Source of the DNA: Candidatus Nealsonbacteria bacterium RBG_13_42_11
GTDB taxonomy: Bacteria > Patescibacteriota > Minisyncoccia > Minisyncoccales > RBG-13-42-11
Length of the DNA: 8,479 nt
NCBI GenBank assembly: GCA_001821455.1
Contig: MHLY01000009.1
Span: forward strand, 3,821 to 12,299
Reading direction: 5' to 3'
Shown: positions 1-6,781 of the stretch, in pieces
Layout of the letters: each line of letters opens with the position of its first letter
Numbering within the stretch: the stretch's first letter is position 1
The notes under the pieces: model-generated
Database searches by the model: none
Seen by the model: the letters and a program-made list of their open reading frames with translations, nothing else
Told to the model about the DNA's origin: nothing
Translations under genes and position numbers: made by a program

Positions 1-1
1 A

Positions 2-445
2 ACCGTTTCGGTTGCGGTATTGCCCAAGCCCAATAAATCAGAGATTAAAATCAATCCGAATGATTTAAAAGTTGATGTCTATAAGTCATCGGGGCCGGGC
101 GGCCAGTACGTGAATAAAAGAATGACCGCTATCAGAATTACTCATCTGCCTACGGGCCTGGTTGTTACTTCCCAAACGGAAAGAAACCTGCAGCAAAATA
201 AAGAAAACGCCATGAGCATTTTGGCAGCGAGAATTTTAGAAAAAAGAGAAACTGAAGAAACGGATAAAATCACGAGTAAAAGACGCTCCCAAATAGGCCA
301 AGCGAAAAGGGCGGAGAAAATACGTACGTATAATTTTCCCCAGGACAGAGTCACCGACCACAGAATTAAAAAAAGTTTTCACAATATTGAAGCAATTATG
401 GAGGGAAAATTGGACAAAATCACTGAGTCGCTTCAATCTCTTTAA
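2..445 (+). CDS. prfA: Peptide chain release factor 1, C-terminal part (5' end outside window)
   Basis: RF1 recognises UAA and UAG stop codons in the ribosomal A site and triggers peptide release. The frame is open to the left edge and reads TVSVAVLP at the start, matching the internal RF1 segment before the catalytic domain. The gene is therefore truncated by the window, and the TTG at position 20 is not a start. About 147 residues of a usual ~350-360 are visible. The catalytic GGQ lies at 98-106 within SSGPGGQYVNK. It is followed by AIRITHLPTG and by the segment EKIRTYNFPQDRVTDHRI, which distinguishes RF1 from RF2. Codon-recognition domain 2 is off-window, so RF1 is assigned from domain 3 only. 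Many RF1 proteins have GAGGQHVNKTDSA where this one has GPGGQYVNKRMTA. The gene ends in TAA and overlaps the convergent transglycosylase gene by 26 bp. RF1 is very likely; a paralogous RF-like protein is the alternative. Confidence 0.93.
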   Translation, partial: TVSVAVLPKPNKSEIKINPNDLKVDVYKSSGPGGQYVNKRMTAIRITHLPTGLVVTSQTERNLQQNKENAMSILAARILEKRETEETDKITSKRRSQIGQAKRAEKIRTYNFPQDRVTDHRIKKSFHNIEAIMEGKLDKITESLQSL

Positions 446-1859
446 TATCCTCCTCATATTGGGCAGCAATTTTCATTACCGAATCCGCGTAAAAACGATA
501 GGCCGTATTAACGCTGCCTGAAAAATAAACCAGGGATGATCTCCATTCGGAATTGTAATCTTGTTTTGCCGCGCCGTATTTTTTCAGATATAAAGCGGCG
601 GCCAAAAAAGCATCTTTAATGTTCCATGGGTCGGCCGCCCTTCCTGTCAGTTCTTTTAATTCGTTTTTATACATTTTCCAAGTAGAAGGAATGAATTGAG
701 CGGGCCCCATGGCTCCGCCGTATCCAAAACTCATCGGGCAGGAAACCGGAGTGTTGTAGGGGTCCCGGCCCAATTCCTGAGTGATTTCAAAAAAGGGCGC
801 AACGTCCCGCGATGGTTTCATGACTCTCTCAACTGCTTTTCCGTTGAAGGCCACAACTCCTGAACCGGTTGTTTTATCCTTTAAAAAGCACTGGCCCACG
901 TTCTTCCCGATATTTGACTCCTGGGTCAGAACGGCTAATAAGAAAGCGGGTCTCACACCGGTCATGGTTTCAACCGATTTTGCCATATCATAAGCCTCGC
1001 CGAAGGTCGGGGCTTCCGGCACGCCGATTAATTCAAAAATTCTGGCTTTAATTTCGGCGGCTCTTTTTTCCACTTCGGTTTTCTTTTTTAACTGCTCCTG
1101 GTACTGGGCTTCAGTCAGTTTCAGATAAGAATTAGTTTGTTGCTGAGTGGTTTCGTTTTCCTTTTTTTGCAGGGTTTTCATTTTTACCACAGTTTCCAAA
1201 TCGCCTTTTTCATCATCTAAAGATTCCTTTTGCCCCTCCAATGTTACCTTTAAATTTTTAATTCCCTTTAAAAGTTCCTCGGTTTTAACCGACAACTGCT
1301 CAAGAGAAACCAGATTGTCAAAAAAATCAGAAAGTTCCTGTTCAGTAAGCAATAATTCAATAAGAGATTTCTGGTCTTCTTCATAAACCGTTCTTAAAAC
1401 CTCGGCTAATTTAATTTTGGAATCGTCTATTTTCAGGGAAGTCTGAGTTATTGAATATTCAGTGTCCCCTATTTGCAAGGTCAGATCTTTTATCATGACG
1501 TTGCTCTGCTGGATCTGGAGAGTTAATTTGCTAATTTGCTGTTTTAAAACAGAAATTTGGTTTGTAAGGGTTTTCTTTTCTTCGGCGGTCTTGGTAATGT
1601 CCTGTTCGTATTTGGCAATCTGTTCTTCCAGCTCTTTGAGTTCCTGTTCTAGGGCCTGGCGCTCTTCAGAAGGAAGATTAGTTGCCAGAGAAGCATTTTC
1701 CGTTGAGGATGAGTTTTCTTCTGGGGAAGAATCTTCTGCTAAGACGGCCTGTTTTAATAAAACGAGAGAAGAAAACAAAAAAACCAAAAGTAAAATGAAG
1801 AAAACACAACCTAAGGGTTGTGTTTTCCTAACTTTTGGTTTAAAAATGTTATTTAACAT
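420..1859 (-). CDS. Secreted coiled-coil lytic transglycosylase (MltB/SLT-like peptidoglycan hydrolase)
   Basis: This is a predicted exported murein hydrolase of 479 residues that would cleave the glycan strand outside the membrane. Residues 1-17 form a basic n-region with VRK, residues 18-36 are a hydrophobic stretch, and AVLA at 38-41 followed by ED suits signal peptidase I. Residues ~64-275 are a Glu/Lys/Gln/Leu-rich coiled coil like the regulatory coils of PcsB and CwlO. The catalytic domain spans ~285-465. It has QES with the likely catalytic Glu314, GGAMGPAQFIPSTW at 381-394, and the tail AALYLKKYG typical of MltB-type enzymes. Cys324 and Cys374 flank an insertion between these motifs and could form a disulfide. 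The ATG at 1859 is chosen because AAGGAAAG lies 8 nt upstream; a TTG at 1892 would start deeper inside bL25. The gene overlaps the bL25 stop by 11 nt, and a terminator-like hairpin lies in its codons 7-27. The stop is TGA. The enzyme class is secure, but substrate and partner are inferred. Confidence 0.88.
   Translation of the reverse strand: MLNNIFKPKVRKTQPLGCVFFILLLVFLFSSLVLLKQAVLAEDSSPEENSSSTENASLATNLPSEERQALEQELKELEEQIAKYEQDITKTAEEKKTLTNQISVLKQQISKLTLQIQQSNVMIKDLTLQIGDTEYSITQTSLKIDDSKIKLAEVLRTVYEEDQKSLIELLLTEQELSDFFDNLVSLEQLSVKTEELLKGIKNLKVTLEGQKESLDDEKGDLETVVKMKTLQKKENETTQQQTNSYLKLTEAQYQEQLKKKTEVEKRAAEIKARIFELIGVPEAPTFGEAYDMAKSVETMTGVRPAFLLAVLTQESNIGKNVGQCFLKDKTTGSGVVAFNGKAVERVMKPSRDVAPFFEITQELGRDPYNTPVSCPMSFGYGGAMGPAQFIPSTWKMYKNELKELTGRAADPWNIKDAFLAAALYLKKYGAAKQDYNSEWRSSLVYFSGSVNTAYRFYADSVMKIAAQYEEDIKEIEATQ
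1781..1841 (-). terminator. Nested hairpin downstream of bL25, inside the transglycosylase start
   Basis: Two nested inverted repeats are visible. The outer arms are aaaccaaaagt (1781-1791) and its exact complement (1831-1841), 11 bp. The inner arms are gaaaacacaacc (1800-1811) and its exact complement (1816-1827), 12 bp, closing on the 4-nt loop taag. Unpaired strands of 8 and 3 nt separate the two stems. On the minus strand the structure begins 7 nt after the bL25 stop codon and runs into seven T residues where the outer arm ends. That arrangement fits a Rho-independent terminator for the upstream genes. It also encodes part of the transglycosylase signal peptide (KTQPLGCVFF), so it may act as an attenuator instead of a full stop. 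The structure is seen directly; its activity is inferred. Confidence 0.7.
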
Positions 1860-2532
1860 TTGGACTTTCCTTGGTTGGTTTTTTCTCGGCAACCGCTTCC
1901 TCTACTTCTTCTTTCTTTTCCTTTTCAACTTTTACTACCTCTTCCACTTTTTCCTCAACAGGCTTAGCCAATTCTTCTTCTACTTTTTCTATCGGCGTGA
2001 CTAAGGCGATAATTTCTTCCTGGCCCTTTATAACCTTAACTTCGGAAGGAATGATTAAGTCCTTGATTAAAACTGCGTCTTCAAAGGTTTTTAATTTTTC
2101 AATATTGACTTTGATCTCATGGGGCAGATGCTGCGGCAGGGCTTTCACTTCCAGTTCGTGGATGTTTTTTACAAGAGTACCGCCCAGTTCTTTCGCTGCC
2201 GGCGCTTCGCCCTCAAAGACAAGCGGGATGACAACCGTAATTTCTTCATCAAGCCGCGGCTGGTAAAAATCAATGTGAATCGGTTTTTGCAAAATAGCGT
2301 CTGTTTCCAAGGCATGAATTAGAGTTAAAAATTTCTTCGAGCCAACCGACAGCTGGATTAAGGAACTTTCTCCGGCTTCCCGAAAAACCTTTTCAAATTC
2401 TTTTTGATTCACCTCTAAAGAAAGGGTCTCGGTTTTCGGCCCATATAAAACAGCCGGGATTATTCCCTTTTTTCTCAAACTTTTTACTTTTTTTCCGGTT
2501 TCTTTTCTGATTTTGGCTTCTAAATTGATCAT
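1849..2532 (-). CDS. rplY: Large ribosomal subunit protein bL25 (Ctc/TL5 form)
   Basis: bL25 binds 5S rRNA in the central protuberance of the 50S subunit. This 227-residue protein is the long two-domain form. The L25 domain is at ~3-92, with GIIPAVLYG at 23-31 and HIDFY at 86-90. The TL5/Ctc beta domain is at ~98-181, with VFEGEAPAAKELGG. A Glu/Lys/Val-rich tail at ~182-227 is likely disordered; such acidic tails are common in long bL25 proteins. The ATG at 2532 (MINLEAKIRKETGKK) matches the family N-terminus. Extending to the TTG at 2604 would add 24 basic residues and overlap the aldolase by 65 nt, so it is rejected. The start lies 7 nt after the aldolase stop with only a weak purine stretch before it, suggesting coupled translation. 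A terminator-like hairpin follows the stop codon. Long bL25 is also called general stress protein Ctc in Bacillus; no stress control can be seen here. Confidence 0.94.
   Translation of the reverse strand: MINLEAKIRKETGKKVKSLRKKGIIPAVLYGPKTETLSLEVNQKEFEKVFREAGESSLIQLSVGSKKFLTLIHALETDAILQKPIHIDFYQPRLDEEITVVIPLVFEGEAPAAKELGGTLVKNIHELEVKALPQHLPHEIKVNIEKLKTFEDAVLIKDLIIPSEVKVIKGQEEIIALVTPIEKVEEELAKPVEEKVEEVVKVEKEKKEEVEEAVAEKKPTKESPNVK
1865..1872 (-). promoter_or_regulatory. Shine-Dalgarno site fixing the transglycosylase start
   Basis: The minus strand reads AAGGAAAG here, within the last codons of the bL25 gene, and its AGGA core lies 8 nt before the ATG at 1859. It is the best ribosome binding site in the window. 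The other internal genes have weak or no such site, so this gene may initiate independently of the ribosomes finishing bL25. Confidence 0.7.
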
Positions 2533-2539
2533 AAATTTC

Positions 2540-3415
2540 TTAGATTTTATTCGCGGAGCCGAATAATTGGATTTTTTCTTCAACCACTTTTTGAACCTCT
2601 TCAATTACTTTTGGCATGTATTTATAGGGCGTGGTTTCTTTGGGATTTTCTTCTAAAATTTTCTTTAAGGTATTGGTGAAAGCCAGTCTTAATTCGGTAT
2701 TGATGTTGATTTTCACGATTCCCGATTCTATGGCTTCTTTTATGTCTTCTTCCGGCACTCCGGAACCGCCGTGGAGAACCAAAAACACCTTATCCCCCAC
2801 TTTATTTTTTATTTCTTTCAATCTCTGAAGATTAATATGAGGTTTTTTACCGAAAACGTCAACCCCGTGAAACGTGCCGACATTAATTGCCAAACTGTCA
2901 ACTCCTGTTTCTGTTATGAATCTCAACGCTTCTTCTGGGTCGGTTAAATCTTCCTCTTTAATTTCGGGTATTTTTTCCAGAACCTCGGAAGCGCCGCCGA
3001 TAAAACTGATTTCGCCTTCCGTTAAAATTTCTTTTTTGTGAGCGTATTTTACTATCTCTTTGGCGGTCTTAATGTTTTCTTCCAAAGAGAGCTTAGAACC
3101 GTCGAAATGAACCGCATCATAACCCGAATCAACCGCTTCTTTAATATACTCGGAACTTTTGCCGTGGTCAAGATTTAAAAATAGCGGCAAGCCGGTTTCT
3201 TCCCTGAAAGACCGAATTAGAGCCACGGCCTGGTCTAAATCAATAAACTTGCTCTCGCCTTCGGAAGTGCCGATAATTACCGGACTTTTCAGTTTTTGGG
3301 CTGCTTGAACTATGGCTTTGATGGTTTCTAAATTAGAAATATTAAACTGGCCGACGGCAAATTTTTCTTTCTGCGCTTTTTTTAAGATTTTGAATATTAA
3401 ATTTTTATTTGGCAT
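2540..3415 (-). CDS. fba: Class II (zinc) fructose-bisphosphate aldolase
   Basis: This enzyme splits fructose-1,6-bisphosphate into dihydroxyacetone phosphate and glyceraldehyde-3-phosphate, or joins them, in the cytoplasm. At 291 residues it has the size of the Bacillus FbaA/KbaY-type class II aldolases. Visible family motifs are NLDHGK with catalytic Asp83 and metal ligand His84, GYDAVHFDGS (98-107), EGEIS with Glu135, GTFHG with metal ligand His183, LHGGSG with metal ligand His215, and the phosphate-binding KININTELR (235-243). All key residues are present. The ATG at 3415 gives a family-like N-terminus. It overlaps the 3' end of the kinase gene by 19 nt and has no clear Shine-Dalgarno, so coupled translation is likely. 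Tagatose-bisphosphate aldolase (GatY/KbaY) has the same fold and motifs and cannot be excluded by eye. The setting beside PEP synthase favours a glycolytic or gluconeogenic role. Confidence 0.92.
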   Translation of the reverse strand: MPNKNLIFKILKKAQKEKFAVGQFNISNLETIKAIVQAAQKLKSPVIIGTSEGESKFIDLDQAVALIRSFREETGLPLFLNLDHGKSSEYIKEAVDSGYDAVHFDGSKLSLEENIKTAKEIVKYAHKKEILTEGEISFIGGASEVLEKIPEIKEEDLTDPEEALRFITETGVDSLAINVGTFHGVDVFGKKPHINLQRLKEIKNKVGDKVFLVLHGGSGVPEEDIKEAIESGIVKININTELRLAFTNTLKKILEENPKETTPYKYMPKVIEEVQKVVEEKIQLFGSANKI

Positions 3416-4407
3416 AAATTATTTTTATGACATGATTCTTTAAAAACCTTAACTTTTGGCCACTTTTGCCCTTTTGACAATATGCCTTCTTTGGCTCCGA
3501 ATTTTCTGATATTAAAAGATGAATTGGCCATAGCCAATTGAATAGCATAAACAATATCGTTTTTTTTAATCATGCCCGCGACAAAACCCGCGCCGAAAGA
3601 ATCGCCAGCGCCGGTGGCGTCAACGCCCCTAAACCCTAATGATGGCGCACGAAAAAGATAGCGGCCGTCCGAGACTACTGCTCCTTCTTTTCCTTTTGTC
3701 ATAATACAAATGCCTTCAACCAGTTTGTCTAATTTTCGGAAAATTTCTTTTTCTTTTTGATAAGGAATTTTAGTCAGCCGGGAAGCTTCCTCCCGGTTTA
3801 AAATCAGAATGTCAACTTTTGCCAGAATTCTTTCCAAAACTTTGCGGGGCAGAGTTAGTTGGTTGTAGCCGGGATTAAAAGCGATTTTAATTTTATTTTT
3901 CTTGGCAAAATTAACCAAACCTTCCGTTAAATTAGCCATTTTCCCTGCAAAAGGAGCCAAATAAAACCACTTGGTATTTTTTATTTTCTGCCAGGGAATG
4001 TCTTTTTTTGCCAGAAGATCCGACGCGCCCCGATAAACCAGAATTGTTCTGTCCTTTCCGGGATAAGTTAAGAAAACCGAAGTATTCGTGGGTTTTTTAT
4101 CTGTTTTTTTGAGAAAACTGGTATCGATTTTCCATTTCTTAAGTTCCTGCATTATCAGATTGCCGAAACAATCGTTTCCCACCATGCCGCAGTAAGAAAC
4201 CTTGAATCCCTGCTTAACAAAAGTAGCTGCCGTATTCGTCCCGCCGCCGCCTGAAGTAAAAAACATGTTTTCGGCCTCAATTTTAGCGCCCGCATCCAAA
4301 AAAATTCCTTTTCCCGCAGTAAAAATCTTGCCTTTTCTGGGCAAAAACTTTTTTGAACTGATGAAAATATCCTGACTGGCCGAACCGAAAGTAATTATAT
4401 CAAACAT
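3397..4407 (-). CDS. PfkB/ribokinase-family carbohydrate kinase
   Basis: This is an ATP-dependent sugar kinase of the ribokinase superfamily, 336 residues, cytoplasmic. The N-terminal beta strand MFDIITFGSASQD is typical. The glycine-rich substrate motif GGGGTNTA is at 53-60, NREEA (204-208) fits the NxxE metal/phosphate motif, and DATGAGDSFGAGFVAG (263-278) carries the anion hole and catalytic base Asp269. Relative to ribokinase, the stretch before GGGGTN is about a dozen residues longer (FTAGKGIFLDAGAKIEAE). The last dozen residues (SCHKNNLCQIKI) look unconserved and lie over the start of the aldolase gene. The ATG at 4407 begins 1 nt after the PEP synthase stop, with AGGA 13 nt upstream, which is rather far. 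The family phosphorylates many sugars and nucleosides, and the substrate cannot be read from sequence. Position next to the aldolase makes fructose-6-phosphate an attractive but unproven substrate. Confidence 0.9.
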   Translation of the reverse strand: MFDIITFGSASQDIFISSKKFLPRKGKIFTAGKGIFLDAGAKIEAENMFFTSGGGGTNTAATFVKQGFKVSYCGMVGNDCFGNLIMQELKKWKIDTSFLKKTDKKPTNTSVFLTYPGKDRTILVYRGASDLLAKKDIPWQKIKNTKWFYLAPFAGKMANLTEGLVNFAKKNKIKIAFNPGYNQLTLPRKVLERILAKVDILILNREEASRLTKIPYQKEKEIFRKLDKLVEGICIMTKGKEGAVVSDGRYLFRAPSLGFRGVDATGAGDSFGAGFVAGMIKKNDIVYAIQLAMANSSFNIRKFGAKEGILSKGQKWPKVKVFKESCHKNNLCQIKI

Positions 4408-4408
4408 A

Positions 4409-6781
4409 TTAATCTTTTTTTCCTATTTTAATTATTGTTTTTACTACCGTATCGGGATTCAGAGAAATTGATTCCATCCCGTTTTTCACCAGAAATTCGG
4501 CGAATTCCAGATAGTCCGAGGGCGCCTGACCGCAAATGCCAATGTATTTTTTCCTCTTCTTGCAAACCTCAATGACCTTTTTTATCATTATTTTCACCGC
4601 CTCGTCTCTTTCGTCCCCGGCTTTAGAAACTAAAGACGAATCCCTGTCCAAACCCAGAACTAATTGGGTTAGATCGTTACTACCTATACTCATGCCGTCA
4701 AAAATATCTAAAAACTTTTCCGCTAAAATAACATTTGAGGGAATTTCACACATCACGATAACCTTCAGGCCGTCTTTCCCTTTTTCCAGGCCGGATTTTT
4801 TAATTAAATCCAGAACTTTCTTACCCTCCTCAACCGTCCGGCAAAAAGGCACCATCACCCAAACGTTTTTAAGGCCGAAAACCTCTCTTACTTTTTTTAT
4901 GGCCTTAATTTCCATCTCAAAAGCCGGCTTGAATTTTTCGTCGTAATATCGGGAGGCGCCCCGCCATCCCATCATCGGATTTGCTTCTTGGGGCTCAAAA
5001 GGTTCCCCGCCAATCAGCCGGGCATATTCATTTGATTTGAAGTCGGAAAATCTGACAATTACCGGCTTGGGATAAAAAGCGGCGGCAATCTGGGAAATGC
5101 CCTCAGCCAGTTTTTCAACAAAATACTGTTTTTTATCTTTGAAGCCGAAGGTTAAATTATTAATTTCTGATTTTACTTTCTTATTCTTAAGTTTATTATA
5201 ATGGAGAAGCGCCAAAGGATGAATTCTGATCTTTTCCGCCAGAATAAACTCAATCCGGGCCAGCCCTACGCCGTCATTCGGCAAAAACGAGGTTTTGAAA
5301 GCAATGTCGGGCGCGCCGATATTTATCATAATTTTTGTTTTCAATTTGGGAATCTTTTTCAAATCGTATCTTTTAATCTTAAAAGGTATATCCCCTGAAA
5401 ACACCTTGCCCTGACCGCTACTGCAATCAACAGTAACCATGTCCCCTGTTTTTAAGATGTGATTTGCCGTTTTAGCTCCGACGATGGCCGGAACCCCTAA
5501 TTCCCGGGAAACAATTGCCGCGTGGCAAGTTCTACCACCCTCATTAGTAATAATTGCCGAAGCCATTCTCATTACCGGAACCCAATCAGGATCAGTCATT
5601 CTGGTAACCAATACTTCTCCCTCTTTGAATTCTTTGCTTTTTGAAATGGCGGGGATTACCCTTACCTTGCCCTTGCCAATCTTGTTTCCGACGGCAATGC
5701 CGGTTAAAACCGGCGGCTTTTTAGTTTTGATTTCGTATTCCTCGTAAAAACTGGCAATTCTCTTCCTGTAGACGGTTTCCGGTCTTGACTGAACAATAAA
5801 TAAATCCCCTGTTTTTCCATCTTTCGCCCACTCAATGTCTTGGGGATTTTTATAATGGTCTTCAATAATCATAGCCCAATGGGCCAGTTTCAAAACTTCT
5901 TTTTCGCTTAAAGAAAACCTTGTTTTTTGGTTTTTGGAAACTGCAACCTCTTTTAATCCTCCGTTTTTCTTATAAATATATTTCCTGTCCTTTCGCCCTA
6001 ATTTTTTAGTGATGATGGATTTAAAACCCTGACGAAAGGTCGGTTTGAAAACACAAAACTCATCAGGCGTAATCTTGCCCTTAACAATCATCTCGCCTAT
6101 GCCGAAAATTGAATTAATTAAAATAACATTCCTGAATCCTGACTCCGTGTCCAGGGTAAAAATTATTCCCGAGGAAGCGAGGTCGCTTCTCACCATTTTT
6201 TGAATTCCTATGGAAAGGGCAAATTTTAACTGGGAAATTCCTTTTTCTTCGCGATAAGAAATCGCCCGGTCGTTAAAGTTGGAAGATAATGTTTTTTTAA
6301 TCGCTGCCATTAAGTTTTTTTCGCCGAAAACATTCAAATAAGTTTCGAATTGTCCGGCAAAAGAGGCATTAGGCTGATCTTCGGCCACGCCCGAAGTTCT
6401 TACCGCCACGTCGGCATTTGATACTCCGTATTTTTCAGAAAGTTTAAGATACGCCTTTATAATTTCCTTTTTTAGGTCTTTGGGGAACTCCGAATCTAAA
6501 ATCAGTTCTCGGGCGGCTTTTCCGGTCGCGGCCAGAGATTTAAGGTTGTTTGGTCTAAGTTTCTTAAAAATTTCTTGTAATTTTTTATCAATTTTATTGA
6601 ATTTCAGATAATACCAATAGGCCTGACTGGTAAAAGCAAAACCGTCGGGAACGTTAATTCCTTTTCTTGTCAGGCTGGAAAACATCTCTCCCAAAGAAGC
6701 GTTTTTCCCTCCCACCAAAGGCAAACTCTTTGAAGAAATGTCTTTGAACCAAAGAATGAATTTTGAAGTTTTATCTATCAT
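4409..6781 (-). CDS. ppsA: Phosphoenolpyruvate synthase (pyruvate, water dikinase)
   Basis: This enzyme makes PEP from pyruvate and ATP, releasing AMP and phosphate, which is the entry step of gluconeogenesis. At 790 residues it is full length for the family. The N-terminal ATP-grasp domain (~1-340) has LVGGKNASLGEM (22-33), RTSGVAEDQPNASFAGQ (128-144) and the end motif IVQSRPET. The swivelling phosphohistidine domain has GGRTCHAAIVSRELGVPA with the phosphorylated His420. The C-terminal TIM-barrel PEP/pyruvate domain has DGVGLARIEFI (503-513), GSNDLTQLVLGLDRD (700-714) and GICGQAPS with the catalytic Cys750. Motif spacing matches PpsA more than pyruvate phosphate dikinase, which is longer. 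The ATG at 6781 overlaps the TGA of the synthetase gene as ATGA and has no Shine-Dalgarno, implying coupling. No gene for the PpsR-type regulatory kinase is in the window. In some archaea the enzyme runs towards pyruvate and ATP; direction here is unknown. Confidence 0.95.
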   Translation of the reverse strand: MIDKTSKFILWFKDISSKSLPLVGGKNASLGEMFSSLTRKGINVPDGFAFTSQAYWYYLKFNKIDKKLQEIFKKLRPNNLKSLAATGKAARELILDSEFPKDLKKEIIKAYLKLSEKYGVSNADVAVRTSGVAEDQPNASFAGQFETYLNVFGEKNLMAAIKKTLSSNFNDRAISYREEKGISQLKFALSIGIQKMVRSDLASSGIIFTLDTESGFRNVILINSIFGIGEMIVKGKITPDEFCVFKPTFRQGFKSIITKKLGRKDRKYIYKKNGGLKEVAVSKNQKTRFSLSEKEVLKLAHWAMIIEDHYKNPQDIEWAKDGKTGDLFIVQSRPETVYRKRIASFYEEYEIKTKKPPVLTGIAVGNKIGKGKVRVIPAISKSKEFKEGEVLVTRMTDPDWVPVMRMASAIITNEGGRTCHAAIVSRELGVPAIVGAKTANHILKTGDMVTVDCSSGQGKVFSGDIPFKIKRYDLKKIPKLKTKIMINIGAPDIAFKTSFLPNDGVGLARIEFILAEKIRIHPLALLHYNKLKNKKVKSEINNLTFGFKDKKQYFVEKLAEGISQIAAAFYPKPVIVRFSDFKSNEYARLIGGEPFEPQEANPMMGWRGASRYYDEKFKPAFEMEIKAIKKVREVFGLKNVWVMVPFCRTVEEGKKVLDLIKKSGLEKGKDGLKVIVMCEIPSNVILAEKFLDIFDGMSIGSNDLTQLVLGLDRDSSLVSKAGDERDEAVKIMIKKVIEVCKKRKKYIGICGQAPSDYLEFAEFLVKNGMESISLNPDTVVKTIIKIGKKD

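Noticed and set aside
386..437. Inverted repeat attgaagc / gcttcaat as a terminator between the convergent genes
   Set aside because: The arms are only 8 bp and AT-rich, the spacer is 36 nt, and there is no T run; probably chance.
1806..1811. LGC in the transglycosylase N-terminus as a lipoprotein lipobox
   Set aside because: The Cys precedes the hydrophobic stretch instead of following it, so it cannot be a lipidation site. AVLA further on is a better signal peptidase I site.
1462..2004. Open plus-strand frame of 180 codons opposite the transglycosylase and bL25 genes
   Set aside because: It is antisense to two well-supported genes, rich in Ser/Phe/Cys as expected of the complement of Lys/Glu-rich coding, and lacks any recognisable motif. 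Its KTQPKGCVF segment is explained by the palindrome.
1871..2266. Open plus-strand frame of 131 codons, Ser/Thr/Phe-rich
   Set aside because: It is the complement of the Glu/Lys/Val-rich bL25 tail; composition alone explains the lack of stops.
2533..2604. Longer bL25 start at a TTG, adding a basic MKRFKKWLKKK segment
   Set aside because: It lies inside the aldolase C-terminus, uses TTG and is not a family feature. The ATG at 2532 fits the normal N-terminus.
420..6780. Alternative genetic code with UGA as glycine (Gracilibacteria/Absconditabacteria)
   Set aside because: TGA serves as the natural stop of both the transglycosylase and the acyl-CoA synthetase, and no in-frame TGA is needed inside any gene.
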